Assembly: GCF_001651875.1 (NCBI RefSeq)
Contig: NZ_LNQB01000098.1
Span: forward strand, 1-62,953
Direction of reading: 5' to 3'
DNA length: 62,953 nucleotides
DNA from: Sinorhizobium saheli
GTDB taxonomy: Bacteria > Pseudomonadota > Alphaproteobacteria > Rhizobiales > Rhizobiaceae
The translations under genes were made by a program, and so were the position numbers. Every line of letters starts with the position of its first letter. Positions within the stretch are counted from its first letter, which is position 1. The notes beneath the pieces were generated by a model. It ran no database searches. It saw nothing but the letters and a program-made list of their open reading frames with translations, and had not been told where the DNA came from. Positions 8,134-16,332 of this stretch are shown here, piece by piece.

Positions 8134-8948
8134 CTTCGCCAATGGCCCTCGAGGGCGCCGACCAGCCCCGCCACGACCCGCGCCAGCCGCTGCTGGCGAT
8201 CGACGAGCCGCCGCCCTATGCCGTCTTCAATCCGGACGGCGCGGCACCGATCCTCCTCTTATGCGAGCACGCCTCCAACCGCATCCCGCGGGCGCTCGGC
8301 GACCTGGGACTGCCACGGCATGAGCGCCAGCGGCACATCGCCTGGGACATCGGGGCGCTGGCCCTTGCACGGCGCTTGAGCCTCAGCCTCGACGCGCCGC
8401 TGTTCTTCACCAATTATTCGCGGCTCGTCGTCGACTGCAACCGGCCGCTCACGGCACCGTCCTTCATTCCGGAGGTCAGCGAGACGACGGAAATCCCGGC
8501 GAACCGGGACTTGAGCGAAGCCGAACGCGCGCAGAGGGTCGACACCCTGTTCAAGCCTTTCGCCGAAGCGGTTGCGCGCCGGCTGGACCTCATCGAGGGG
8601 GAGGGACAACGGCCCTTCGTCGTCGGGGTCCATAGTTTCACGCCGGTCTATTTCGGCAGGCAGCGCCCCTGGCATGCCGGCATTCTCTATGGCCAGGCGG
8701 TCGAATTCGCGCAGGCTCTGATCCGCGGGCTGAGCGAGGACAGGGAACTGACGATCGGCGACAACGAGCCCTACAGCATCCATCCGGAGGAAGACTACAC
8801 GGTTCCGGTGCACGCCGACGCGCGAAAGCTGCCGGGCGTACTTCTCGAGGTCCGGCACGACCTGATCGACACGGCCGAAGGGGTCGCCGCCTGGGGCGAG
8901 CGCCTGGCGCGCCATCTCGAATCCAGCATCGTCGGCGCCGCCCGGTGA
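8130..8948 (+). CDS. N-formylglutamate amidohydrolase family protein
   Basis: The product is a 272-residue zinc-dependent amidohydrolase-like protein of the FGase family. It shows LLLCEHASNRIP (metal-ligand region with Glu and His), HIAWDIGA, VDCNRPL, VGVHSFTPVYFG and a late LEVRHDLI motif, all family landmarks. The ATG at 8130 overlaps the preceding stop as ATGA, so the two are translationally coupled. HutG/FGase releases formate from N-formylglutamate in histidine degradation, but no hut genes are here. Coupling to a GS-like ligase suggests it cleaves a different N-acyl or gamma-glutamyl amide. It is followed at once by a strong GC-rich hairpin. Confidence 0.85.
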   Translation: MTSPMALEGADQPRHDPRQPLLAIDEPPPYAVFNPDGAAPILLLCEHASNRIPRALGDLGLPRHERQRHIAWDIGALALARRLSLSLDAPLFFTNYSRLVVDCNRPLTAPSFIPEVSETTEIPANRDLSEAERAQRVDTLFKPFAEAVARRLDLIEGEGQRPFVVGVHSFTPVYFGRQRPWHAGILYGQAVEFAQALIRGLSEDRELTIGDNEPYSIHPEEDYTVPVHADARKLPGVLLEVRHDLIDTAEGVAAWGERLARHLESSIVGAAR

Positions 8949-8985
8949 GGTCGAGGCGGCGCCCGCGCGGACGAGCGCCTCGACC
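8949..8985 (+). terminator. GC-rich hairpin after the ligase/hydrolase genes
   Basis: A 10-bp perfect inverted repeat (GGTCGAGGCG at 8949-8958 and CGCCTCGACC at 8976-8985) begins right after the stop codon. There is no U-tract, so it may act as a Rho-assisted terminator or 3' stabiliser. Confidence 0.4.
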
Positions 8986-9047
8986 GGCCCTCACCCCGGC
9001 AAGCGCACCAGCCATTCCGGCTTGCGAATCCTTTCTCTGCGCGCTTC

Positions 9048-9072
9048 GGAACCGAGCGCCCTCTCGGCGGTT
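9048..9072 (+). promoter_or_regulatory. Candidate RpoE2/EcfG-type stress promoter
   Basis: GGAAC (9048-9052), 16 bases, then GGTT (9069-9072), matching the rhizobial general-stress promoter form GGAAC-N16/17-cGTT. It lies 34 bp upstream of the BON-domain gene start. Confidence 0.6.
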
Positions 9073-9106
9073 TGGCGAACGCTAACCCCGAGGAAAGGAG
9101 CAACCG

Positions 9107-9799
9107 ATGGGCAGGAGGAAGGAATGGAGGCGGGACGACGCCGATTGGCGTTCCCGCGGGTCCGGCAGCGATTGGTACGGCGACGAGGAAAGGCGGGCGC
9201 GGCGGCGCTTCGCAGGAAATGTCGAGCCGCGGGGCGCCGACTACGAGAACTCGGAATATTTTCCGGATGCCGAGCCGGGACGCGCCGGTCCCTATCGCCG
9301 CATGGGCGAGGACTACGGCTACTGGAATCGCGGGCGGATGTTCGGCGATTACGGACCGGAATATCCCTATGAACGATCGCCCTATGCCCCCTATGGACGG
9401 GAACGCGGACCGGAACATCGGCAGGAGCGCGGCTTCTTCGAGCGCGCCGGCGACGAAGTCGCCTCATGGTTCGGCGACGAGGAGGCAGAGCGCAGGCGCC
9501 GCATGGACCAGCATCGCGGCAAGGGACCGAAGGGCTATACCCGTTCCGACAGCCGGATCCAGGAGGACGTGAGCGACCGACTGAGTGACGACGGAGCGCT
9601 CGACGCATCCGACATCGAGGTTTCCGCCGCCAACGGCGAGGTTCTGCTCAGCGGTTTCGTCGACTCCAGATGGGCCAAACGCCGCGCCGAGGACTGCGCC
9701 GAAGATGTCTCCGGCGTCACGCATGTTCAAAACAACATCCGCGTCCGGACATCGGGAACGACCGGAAGTTCTCCGGGCTGGACCGGCGGCACGACCTGA
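9107..9799 (+). CDS. BON domain-containing protein
   Basis: A 230-residue protein. The first 140 residues are very rich in Arg, Asp, Glu, Gly and Tyr and probably disordered. The C-terminal part (about 145-215: SRIQEDVSDRLSDDG, then SDIEVSAANGEVLLSGFV and THVQNNIRV) is a BON domain, linked in other proteins to membrane or lipid binding and osmotic stress (OsmY). There is no signal peptide. The ATG follows GAGGAAAGGAG, an excellent ribosome-binding site. A GGAAC-N16-GGTT promoter just upstream suggests general-stress control. Molecular function is unknown. Confidence 0.85.
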   Translation: MGRRKEWRRDDADWRSRGSGSDWYGDEERRARRRFAGNVEPRGADYENSEYFPDAEPGRAGPYRRMGEDYGYWNRGRMFGDYGPEYPYERSPYAPYGRERGPEHRQERGFFERAGDEVASWFGDEEAERRRRMDQHRGKGPKGYTRSDSRIQEDVSDRLSDDGALDASDIEVSAANGEVLLSGFVDSRWAKRRAEDCAEDVSGVTHVQNNIRVRTSGTTGSSPGWTGGTT

Positions 9800-9920
9800 T
9801 CGGCTCGGACGGGGCTCCTTCATCGGGGCCCGCCGCTCTCGCTTTTCGCCAGGCCCTGGCGGACGGACGCGAGTCAAGCGCGCCCGGCGGAGAGGACAGC
9901 CTCGGCCGCGCGCAACCTGC

Positions 9921-9945
9921 GGAACATATCGACCGGCGCGCGGTT
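9921..9945 (+). promoter_or_regulatory. Candidate RpoE2/EcfG-type stress promoter
   Basis: GGAAC (9921-9925), 16 bases, then GGTT (9942-9945), with the same spacing as the other three in this region. It is 32 bp before the SDR start codon. Confidence 0.6.
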
Positions 9946-9977
9946 TCACCGGCACCCCTCGGAGACGGAGATGCGTG

Positions 9978-10961
9978 ATGAGGAAAGCGCTGAAAGATGC
10001 GGTCGTCGTGATCACCGGTGCTTCGTCCGGCGTCGGACAGGCGACGGCGGAAGAATTCGCACGGCGCGGATCGAAGCTCGTGCTTGTCGCCCGCGACGCG
10101 GGTGCGCTGCAAGCCGTGGCGAAATCCTGTCGTGAACTCGGGGCGGAGGTTCTGGTCGCGCCGACCGACGTCACGGACAGCGATGCCGTCAGGCGCGTGG
10201 CGGATAAGGCTTTGAGCTTCGGCGGCATAGACGTGTGGTTCAGCAATGTGGGCGTCGGCGCGGTCGGGCGTTTCGAGGAAACGCCGATCGAGGCCCATGA
10301 GCGGGTGATCCGCACGAACCTGATCGGCCACTTCAACGATGCCCATGCCGCCATCCCGGTCTTTCTGAAACAGGGTCACGGCATCTTCATCAACATGATC
10401 TCGCTTGGCGGCTTCGCGCCGACGCCCTATGCGGCAGCCTACAGCGCCAGCAAGTTCGGCCTTAGAGGTTTTTCCGAAGCGCTGCGTGCCGAACTCGCCA
10501 ACAAGCCCGACATTCACATCTGCGACGTCTATCCCACCTTCATGGACACGCCGGGCATCGCGCATAGCGCGAACTATACCGGCCACAGGCTCAACGCGCC
10601 CCCGCCGGTCTACGACGCGCGTCGCGCGGCGCGCACGATCGTCCGCCTCGTCGAGCATCCGCGTCCCTCCGTCACGATAGGCGCCGTCGCGGACCTGGCG
10701 CGTCTCGCCCATTTCCTTGCTCCCAATCTCACCTCGCGCCTGCTCGCCCGCGGCACTCTCCGCTATCTCGAGCGAGCGCCACGGGCGGCGGCGACCAGTG
10801 GCAATCTGTTCAGGGCGCCGGCAATCGCCGGCGGTGTCGAGGGCGGCCTGCGCTCCAGGCGGAGAGCGCCGATCGCGGCCATTGCCGCTGCCGCGGTCGT
10901 CGGCCTGGCATTGGCGGTTGCCGTTGGCAGCATGGCCCGGACATCGTATCGCCGGAGCTGA
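9978..10961 (+). CDS. SDR-family oxidoreductase with C-terminal membrane anchor
   Basis: A 327-residue classical short-chain dehydrogenase. It shows the NAD(P)-binding motif TGASSGVG (13-20) and catalytic Ser142, Tyr155 and Lys159 (YSASK). Beyond the usual ~250-residue core it carries an extension with an Arg-rich stretch and one predicted membrane helix (about 297-318: [19 protein letters not shown]). The ATG at 9978 follows a purine-rich stretch; an upstream ATG at 9971 is out of frame. It is preceded by a stress-type promoter and followed 65 bp later by an alcohol dehydrogenase, probably co-transcribed. The substrate is unknown. Confidence 0.88.
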   Translation: MRKALKDAVVVITGASSGVGQATAEEFARRGSKLVLVARDAGALQAVAKSCRELGAEVLVAPTDVTDSDAVRRVADKALSFGGIDVWFSNVGVGAVGRFEETPIEAHERVIRTNLIGHFNDAHAAIPVFLKQGHGIFINMISLGGFAPTPYAAAYSASKFGLRGFSEALRAELANKPDIHICDVYPTFMDTPGIAHSANYTGHRLNAPPPVYDARRAARTIVRLVEHPRPSVTIGAVADLARLAHFLAPNLTSRLLARGTLRYLERAPRAAATSGNLFRAPAIAGGVEGGLRSRRRAPIAAIAAAAVVGLALAVAVGSMARTSYRRS

Positions 10962-11026
10962 TTTGCAAGGACGCGGGCCGGCTTTGCAAGGTGCCCGCGG
11001 CGGCAGGAGAGCACAGGAGACCCGAG

Positions 11027-12196
11027 ATGAAAGCCTTGACCTGGAACGGCAAGGGCGACATCCGCTGCGAGACTGTCCCCGACCCCGAGATCGAGGACGA
11101 ACGCGATGCCATCATCAAGGTCACGAACTGCGCGATCTGCGGTTCGGACCTGCACATCTACAACGGCCTGATCCCGTCGATGCAGCATGGCGACGTGATC
11201 GGTCACGAGGCCATGGGCGAGGTGGTTGAGGTCGGCAGGGCGACGACCGGGCTTAAGGTCGGGGACCGCGTCGTGGTGCCTTTCACCATCGCCTGCGGCG
11301 AGTGCTTCTTCTGTCAGCGGGGCTTTCATTCCGCCTGCGAGCGAACCAATCCGGATCGCGCCAAGGCGATGAAGCTCTGGGGCAATTCGCCTGCCGGCCT
11401 GTTCGGCTATTCGCATCTTCTCGGCGGCTACCGGGGCGGCCAGGCGGAGTATCTGCGCGTGCCCCATGCGGATGTCGGTCCAATCAAGGTGCCGGAAGAA
11501 CTCGCCGACGACCAGGTGCTGTTCCTTTCGGATATTTTTCCAACCGGATACATGGCGGCCGAATTCTGCGGCATCGAGCCCGGCGACACGATCGCGATCT
11601 GGGGCTGCGGTCCCGTCGGTCAGATGGCGATCCGCTCTGCTTTCCTGCTCGGGGCGGAACGGATAATCGCCATCGATACCGTGCCTGAACGGTTGCGGCT
11701 TGCGGAATCGGCCGGCGCGACCACGCTCGACTTCAGGAAGGAGGATATCTATGAGCGCATCATGGAGATGACCCATGGCCGCGGGGCGGACGCCTGCATC
11801 GATGCGGTCGGGACCGAGGCCGATGGCTGGGCCAGCCTCGATTCCTTCGTCGACCGCGTGAAGGTCGCCACCTATCTCGCCACCGACCGCCCGCACGTCC
11901 TTCGCCAGGCCATCCATTGCTGCAGGAACTTCGGCACCGTTGCCATCGTCGGCGTGTATGGCGGCTATCTTGACAAGATACCCTTCGGTTCGGCGATCAA
12001 TCGCGGGCTGACCTTCCGCATGGCGCAAACGCCGGTGCAGCGCTATCTGCCCTCGCTTCTCCGGCGCATAGCCGATGGCGAGATCGATCCGTCCTTCGTC
12101 ATCACCCATAGGGGCAGCCTCGAGGACGGACCGGAGCTCTACAAGACGTTCAGCGAAAGGACGGACGGCTGCATCAAGGTCGTGCTGAAACCCTGA
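11027..12196 (+). CDS. Zinc-dependent alcohol dehydrogenase (formaldehyde dehydrogenase-like)
   Basis: The product is a 389-residue medium-chain dehydrogenase. Catalytic zinc ligands are visible as Cys38 (CAICGSDLH) and His60-Glu61 (GHEAMGEV), structural zinc ligands as Cys90, Cys93, Cys96 and Cys104, and the NAD-binding GCGPVG near 195. The long insert and C-terminal KVVLKP resemble glutathione-independent formaldehyde dehydrogenase/threonine-dehydrogenase-like proteins common in rhizobia. The ATG at 11027 is preferred over an upstream start at 10991 because CAGGAGA lies correctly upstream. It is downstream of the stress-promoter SDR and likely shares that transcript. The substrate is unproven. 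Confidence 0.9.
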   Translation: MKALTWNGKGDIRCETVPDPEIEDERDAIIKVTNCAICGSDLHIYNGLIPSMQHGDVIGHEAMGEVVEVGRATTGLKVGDRVVVPFTIACGECFFCQRGFHSACERTNPDRAKAMKLWGNSPAGLFGYSHLLGGYRGGQAEYLRVPHADVGPIKVPEELADDQVLFLSDIFPTGYMAAEFCGIEPGDTIAIWGCGPVGQMAIRSAFLLGAERIIAIDTVPERLRLAESAGATTLDFRKEDIYERIMEMTHGRGADACIDAVGTEADGWASLDSFVDRVKVATYLATDRPHVLRQAIHCCRNFGTVAIVGVYGGYLDKIPFGSAINRGLTFRMAQTPVQRYLPSLLRRIADGEIDPSFVITHRGSLEDGPELYKTFSERTDGCIKVVLKP

Positions 12197-12257
12197 TCCA
12201 AGCGCCGTGGCCGACGCACGCTCCTTGCCGCTCTGCACACATCTCCGCCGTTTCGAC

Positions 12258-12282
12258 GGAACCGATTTTTAATGACAGCGTT
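12258..12282 (+). promoter_or_regulatory. Candidate RpoE2/EcfG-type stress promoter
   Basis: GGAAC (12258-12262), 16 bases, then CGTT (12279-12282), a full match to the GGAAC-N16-CGTT form. It is 30 bp upstream of the DUF892 gene. Confidence 0.7.
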
Positions 12283-12312
12283 ACATGGACTTCACGATCA
12301 GGAGGAAGAAAC

Positions 12313-12807
12313 ATGCCAGAGAAGAACCTCGAAATGCTTTTCTACGAGAACCTCAAGGACATCTTCTATGCCGAACGCCAGATTCTGAAGGCATTGCCGA
12401 AGATGGCGAGGGCGGCGCAGGGCGCCGAATGCAAGGCTGCTTTCGAGAAGCACAAGGAACAGACCGAGACGCATGTGGAGCGGCTGCAGCAGGTCTTCGA
12501 ACTCATCGGAAAACGCGCCCAGGGAAAAACCTGTGAAGCGATTCAGGGCATCATCGCCGAGGGCGAGGAGATCGCCGAAGACTTCAAGGGCTCGCCTGCC
12601 CTGGACGCCGGGCTGATCTCCGCGGCGCAAGCGGTCGAACATTACGAGATTGCGCGCTATGGCACCTTGAAGACCTGGGCTACCCAGCTCGGCCTCAAGG
12701 ACGTGGTGCCTCTGCTCGACGCCACGCTGCAGGAAGAGGGAGCGACGGACAAGGCTTTGTCGAAGCTCGCGATCTCCGCCGCCAATCCCAAGGCAAAGGC
12801 GGCCTGA
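12313..12807 (+). CDS. DUF892 (YciE/YciF-type) ferritin-like protein
   Basis: The product is a 164-residue helical protein of the DUF892/YciE-YciF family, a ferritin-like four-helix bundle linked to stress. It opens with the typical LFYENLKDIFYAERQILKAL, and the Glu/His-rich helices (ETHVERLQQVF, AVEHYEIARYG, LDATLQEEGATDKALSKLA) carry the likely di-metal ligands. An excellent AGGAGG site precedes the ATG, and a full RpoE2-type promoter lies 30 bp upstream. A perfect intrinsic terminator follows 31 bp downstream, so it is probably a single-gene unit. The cellular role is unknown. Confidence 0.92.
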   Translation: MPEKNLEMLFYENLKDIFYAERQILKALPKMARAAQGAECKAAFEKHKEQTETHVERLQQVFELIGKRAQGKTCEAIQGIIAEGEEIAEDFKGSPALDAGLISAAQAVEHYEIARYGTLKTWATQLGLKDVVPLLDATLQEEGATDKALSKLAISAANPKAKAA

Positions 12808-12838
12808 GCACGGCAGGATCGCAGGAGACAGAAGTAAG

Positions 12839-12872
12839 GGGGCGGCCGCGGCTCATGCGGCCGCCCCTTTTC
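12839..12872 (+). terminator. Intrinsic (Rho-independent) terminator
   Basis: An 11-bp perfect stem (GGGGCGGCCGC at 12839-12849, GCGGCCGCCCC at 12857-12867) with a 7-base loop is followed by TTTT. It ends the DUF892 transcript. Confidence 0.88.
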
Positions 12873-12950
12873 GTCGGGCCCTGATAGAGCGGATCCAACG
12901 GCGTCCCGACGATGCTCCGCAGTCCGGCGGAGCGCCCGGCGGATATGCAG

Positions 12951-12975
12951 GGAACACTTCGCGGGGAGCCGAGTT
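12951..12975 (+). promoter_or_regulatory. Candidate RpoE2/EcfG-type stress promoter
   Basis: GGAAC (12951-12955), 16 bases, then AGTT (12972-12975). Spacing equals the other three, though the -10 lacks the preferred C. It could drive the small secreted protein at 13132, leaving a leader of about 150 bases that includes a repeat hairpin. Confidence 0.45.
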
Positions 12976-13067
12976 TGCCCCACAGTGCAATGGATGCTTT
13001 GCGTCCCCACCGCATGTCTCGATCGATCCCGATCGAAGGACAAGGCATGCAGCAATTCAAGAGTGTT

Positions 13068-13108
13068 ACAGCGCCCCTTGCGCGTCTGAATAAGACGCGC
13101 GGCGCTGT
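13068..13108. repeat. REP-like rhizobial intergenic palindrome
   Basis: A nested palindrome: outer arms ACAGCGCC (13068-13075) and GGCGCTGT (13101-13108), inner arms CGCGTCT (13081-13087) and AGACGCG (13093-13099). I recognise this type (ACAGCG...GCGCGTCT) as a common short intergenic repeat of rhizobia. It would form a hairpin in the leader of the next gene. Confidence 0.6.
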
Positions 13109-13131
13109 GTCGACAGGGAGCCAAGAAGAAG

Positions 13132-13533
13132 ATGTTGACACGTCTCATAGCAGCCACCGCCCTTCCGCTTCTGCTGGCCGCGCCGGCCTTTGCGGACTGC
13201 AGCCAGGAACTCGCCAATGTCGAGCAGGCCGTGGTCTCCGCGGAGACGGGCGCCGGCGGCAGCAAGGCCGGGGTGCCCGTGACCGAGCACCAGGAAGAGG
13301 TCATGGGCGGCAAACAGAAGAAGAGCACCGGAGCTGAAATAACCGGATCGACCGGTACCCAGACCGAAACGACGACCCCCCATCAGGAGCAGGTAACCGG
13401 GACACGGCCCGCCGACAGCGCCAACCAGCCAGCGGAGCTCCTGGCGGAAGCGCGTAAGATGGCCGCAGCCGGCGATGAGCAGGGCTGCATGAAGAAGCTG
13501 GCGGACATCAAGGATCTCATCGGCACCAAGTGA
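13132..13533 (+). CDS. Small secreted protein of unknown function
   Basis: A 133-residue protein with a clear Sec signal peptide (MLTRLIAATALPLLLAAPAFA, cleavage near residue 21). The mature part begins DCSQELANVEQAV, then has a low-complexity Thr/Glu/Gly/Gln-rich middle with two similar segments (VTEHQEEV and TPHQEQV), and ends with a helical segment holding a second Cys (EQGCMKKLADIKDL). The two Cys residues may form a disulfide in the periplasm. I do not recognise a family with a known function. A possible stress promoter and a REP-like hairpin lie in its leader. Confidence 0.75.
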   Translation: MLTRLIAATALPLLLAAPAFADCSQELANVEQAVVSAETGAGGSKAGVPVTEHQEEVMGGKQKKSTGAEITGSTGTQTETTTPHQEQVTGTRPADSANQPAELLAEARKMAAAGDEQGCMKKLADIKDLIGTK

Positions 13534-13704
13534 GGCCGCGTTGGCCCCGCGATCAGAGGGGTGAGTTCGCGAGCAAGACCCGTCTTCTCTCGCTGCCGGT
13601 GACGATTCCATCCGTTTTGAGCCCGCGCCGGGCGAAAAATGCGTTGAAGATCGTGACCGCCCCGTCTCGACAGCCGATCTTCGCTTGAAAGGAGGACGCC
13701 CTCG

Positions 13705-13929
13705 ATGAAGGAACTCGTAAGAAGCCTGCTTGCCGAACTGACGGCGGCCTGGACGACGCGGCGGCAAACGAGGCGCGAAGAAGAACCGCCTGTGCCAGAG
13801 CCAGAGCTCGCGCGAGATCATACCGGCGAGGTACCGCCAAACGAGCCAGTTCCCGAGCCGGAGACCATTCCGCCCATCGATCCGGATGAGCAGGAGCGGC
13901 CGATCACGCCGGTGCCGCCGGTACGCTGA
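13705..13929 (+). CDS. Small Pro/Glu-rich hypothetical protein
   Basis: The product is a 74-residue protein. An N-terminal helix (MKELVRSLLAELTAAW) and a basic RRQTRRE patch are followed by an acidic proline-rich tail (PEPELAR, PNEPVPEPETIPP, PVPPVR). It is supported as a gene by AAAGGAGG located 10-12 bp before the ATG and by its place between same-strand and convergent genes. No domain is recognised; the tail looks disordered. Confidence 0.55.
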   Translation: MKELVRSLLAELTAAWTTRRQTRREEEPPVPEPELARDHTGEVPPNEPVPEPETIPPIDPDEQERPITPVPPVR

Positions 13930-13979
13930 CCCTGCCTTGGACCGGTTGAGCCAGCGCCAGCTTCGCTTCGGCTTTCCTT

Positions 13980-15071
13980 TCATGCAACTTCGAGGCCGAT
14001 GCTCTCTCCTCCGGCGCGGCGCGCCGGGGCGGTCCCAGTCTGGACACCCGTGAGATTCTCGTAGATGTCCAGATAGTCGCGCGTCATGCGCTCTGCCGTG
14101 AAGCGCCTCTCGAAGCTCTCGCGCACTTGCCGGCGATCGAGCTTCAGCACCATCTCCAGGGCCTCGACGGCCTGTTCGACCGTGTCGACCAGGGCTCCCG
14201 AGCGGCCGTGCTCGACCACTTCCGGCGCCGAGCCGTAGCGGAAGGCGAGCACGGGGGTGCCGCAGGCCATGGCCTCGATCATGACGAGGCCGAAAGGCTC
14301 CGGCCAGTTGATCGGGAAGAGAAGCGCCGCCGCATTGCCGAGGAAATCGACCTTCTGGGTTTCATCGATCTCGCCGATATACTCGACGTTCGAATGGCTC
14401 TCCACCATGGGCCTGACGACCGCCTCCCAATAGTCGCGGTCCTGGGCGTCGACCTTCGCGGCGATCTTCAGCGGCATGCCGACCCTTGCGGCGATGTCGA
14501 TCGCCCGATCCGGCCCCTTCTCCGGCGAGATGCGGCCGAGGAAGGCGAGATAGTCCCCGCGCGAGCCTTCCTTGAAGGGCAGTCCTGCCGGGTCGAGGCC
14601 GTGATGGACGGTGCCCTGCCAGTTGACCGGCGGCATCGGCAGCCGCTGGTTCTCCGAGATCGAGACCAGGGGGATGTCCGGGAAGGCCCGGTAGAAAGGG
14701 TAGATATCGGGGAGGTCGAGGCGGCAATGAAGGGTCGTCACCGTCCGCTCGGCGAAGTCACGGATCAGCGGGAAGTGCAGGAATTCGATGTGGAAGTGCA
14801 GGACGTCGAACTGATGTGCCCGGCAGCGGACCTCCTCCAGCATCGCGGCATGATAGGGAAGGAAATCGCGCACGTCCGGGTTGAGCCTCAATGCGACGTC
14901 GCAACAGGGCACCAGCTTGGCCGCGGTGAGCGAGTCGCCGCTGGCAAACAGCGTCACGTCGTGACCGAGCCTCACGAGTTCCTCCGTGAGACAGGAAACG
15001 ATCCGCTCCGTTCCCCCGTAAAGCTTCGGCGGGACGCGTTCTGCAAGCGGGGCGATTTGCGCAATTCTCAT
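13980..15071 (-). CDS. Glycosyltransferase family 4 protein
   Basis: A 363-residue GT-B glycosyltransferase. The N-terminus IAQIAPLAERVPPKLYGGTERIV is the acceptor-side opening common in bacterial GT4 enzymes. The C-terminal half has FLGRISPEKG and the E-x7-E nucleotide-sugar motif EPFGLVMIEAMACGTP, with GSAPEVVEHGRSG following. The ATG at 15071 is chosen because homology begins exactly there; a longer frame to 15227 shows no similarity. It stands alone on the minus strand, convergent with the small hypothetical. The product (trehalose-like, glycolipid or polysaccharide) cannot be told. Confidence 0.88.
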   Translation of the reverse strand: MRIAQIAPLAERVPPKLYGGTERIVSCLTEELVRLGHDVTLFASGDSLTAAKLVPCCDVALRLNPDVRDFLPYHAAMLEEVRCRAHQFDVLHFHIEFLHFPLIRDFAERTVTTLHCRLDLPDIYPFYRAFPDIPLVSISENQRLPMPPVNWQGTVHHGLDPAGLPFKEGSRGDYLAFLGRISPEKGPDRAIDIAARVGMPLKIAAKVDAQDRDYWEAVVRPMVESHSNVEYIGEIDETQKVDFLGNAAALLFPINWPEPFGLVMIEAMACGTPVLAFRYGSAPEVVEHGRSGALVDTVEQAVEALEMVLKLDRRQVRESFERRFTAERMTRDYLDIYENLTGVQTGTAPARRAGGESIGLEVA

Positions 15072-15267
15072 TGCTCGACTCCTGGGATCGAGTGACGTCA
15101 GACCGGCGCCCGGGTTTTCCAGGGGCAAGCACAGTTCCACCTGCACAATCGCCAGAGAGCCGCTCTTGTTCCCGACCGGGCCGTGCTTGCGCGCGATCCG
15201 CGAATGCGGCCGGCTTTCCGCCCGCATCCCGTGCCGGTTCGTTCGATCGAGAGGGTCGCGGCGCGCG

Positions 15268-15675
15268 TCAGGGCTGCCAGCCGGGCAATTGACTTGCCTG
15301 CTTCACCCATTCGGTGAATTGCGCTTCGTCAAGCTCCTCGCCTTCGTGGATGTCGAGGTAGCGCACCTCCTCATGCTTGGATTTGCCCGGAGGAACAGGC
15401 TGCAAGGATGCGCCGCGGAAGAAGGCGACCTTGATGTATCTGGTGAAGCAATGAAAGTTGAGGAACCAGCCCTGGCCCTCCACGCCGTAGAAGGGCGAGT
15501 TCCACTTGACGGCCTTGCGCACGTCGGGAACCGTCTGCGCGATGAGCGCGTCGATCCGGCGACCGACGTCGCTTTTCCAGCCCGGCATGGCCGCAATATA
15601 GGCCTGCACCGGCGCATCGCCCTCCCCCTTGGCGATCTGAGGATTGCCGCCCGCAAGGAGCTTCACTTTAGCCAC
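15268..15675 (-). CDS. DUF1801 domain protein
   Basis: A 135-residue protein of the DUF1801 (YdhG/AraC-associated) family. VPDVRKAVKWNSPFYG and GWFLNFHCFTRYIKVAFFRGASL are the family blocks. Translation starts at GTG 15675 inside the end of the upstream DUF1801 gene (8-bp overlap), so the two are coupled. The fold is a small alpha/beta domain related to frataxin-like YdhG; no activity is established. It is the second of two adjacent paralogues. Confidence 0.82.
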   Translation of the reverse strand: MAKVKLLAGGNPQIAKGEGDAPVQAYIAAMPGWKSDVGRRIDALIAQTVPDVRKAVKWNSPFYGVEGQGWFLNFHCFTRYIKVAFFRGASLQPVPPGKSKHEEVRYLDIHEGEELDEAQFTEWVKQASQLPGWQP

Positions 15676-16108
15676 GGGGCTTGTCCTTCTTCGTCGTGAG
15701 GTTCCGAGCCGCCGCGGCGCTCACCAGCGCCTTGAACGCCTCTCCGTCGATCTCGTCGCCCTCGCGGAAATCGATGGCGCGCCTGGTGTTGCCCTCGAGG
15801 CTGGAGTTGAAGAGGCCGGAAGGGTCCTCCAACGCGGCGCCCTTGGCGAAGGTCGTCTTGACGACATTCTTGTAGGTCTCGCCGGTGCAGATGATGCCGC
15901 CACGCGACCAGACCGGCACCCCTCGCCATTTCCACTCCTCGACCACGTCGGGCTCGGCCTCCTTGATGAGGGCCCTGAGGCGGGCGAGCGTCTCGCCCCG
16001 CCAATCGCCCAGTTCCTCGATTCGCGCATCTATCAGCCGGGAGGGAGACGTCTCCGCTCGTTGCGCGCCGCTCTCCGCGTTCGCCGCCGCTGCCGTCGCT
16101 TTCTTCAT
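15668..16108 (-). CDS. DUF1801 domain protein (upstream paralogue)
   Basis: This is a 146-residue protein. The first ~25 residues are Ala/Lys-rich; the rest is a DUF1801 domain (LIDARIEELGDWRGETL, EPDVVEEWKWRGVPVW, YKNVVKTTFAKGAAL, RRAIDFREGDEIDGEAF). The start is ATG 16108 (MKKATAAA), the last ATG before similarity begins; the frame is open further upstream without homology. It overlaps the next DUF1801 gene by 8 bp. Function unknown. Confidence 0.8.
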   Translation of the reverse strand: MKKATAAAANAESGAQRAETSPSRLIDARIEELGDWRGETLARLRALIKEAEPDVVEEWKWRGVPVWSRGGIICTGETYKNVVKTTFAKGAALEDPSGLFNSSLEGNTRRAIDFREGDEIDGEAFKALVSAAAARNLTTKKDKPRG

Positions 16109-16223
16109 GGTCGTTCGCTCCTCGCCGCTTGGATGTCTGGCCGGCCGTTCGATCGACTTGTTTATGGCCGAAAATACCGGTGGTTGAAAGGCGTTGCGGC
16201 CGGCCGCTGGCGCCGGCAAGCGA

Positions 16224-16313
16224 GATGCGCTCACATGCGCTCGCGCACCGCTCTCTGTGTTTGTTTTGCCGCGTTTGACGTCCGGTGATTTCCACCGGAC
16301 TGCAGGAATGCTC
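16224..16313. repeat. REP-like palindromic element, copy 1
   Basis: Starts GATGCGCTCACATGCG and ends in a hairpin with arms GTCCGGTG (16280-16287) and CACCGGAC (16293-16300). A clearly related copy lies at 46732-46826 (shared GATGCGCTC-CATGCG, CACCGCTCT, TTGTTT-GCCGC, GACGTC-GGTGATT-CCACC and CTGCA-AATGCT blocks). It fills most of the gap between the DUF1801 pair and the dehydratase. Confidence 0.7.
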
Positions 16314-16332
16314 CAGGGAGACAAGCGGTATG

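Noticed and set aside
6186..8948. A 920-codon plus-strand frame that ends in the FGase-like gene
   Set aside because: Only the last 272 codons are real. The upstream part is an alternate frame of the isochorismatase and ligase genes, and the true start is the ATGA overlap at 8130.
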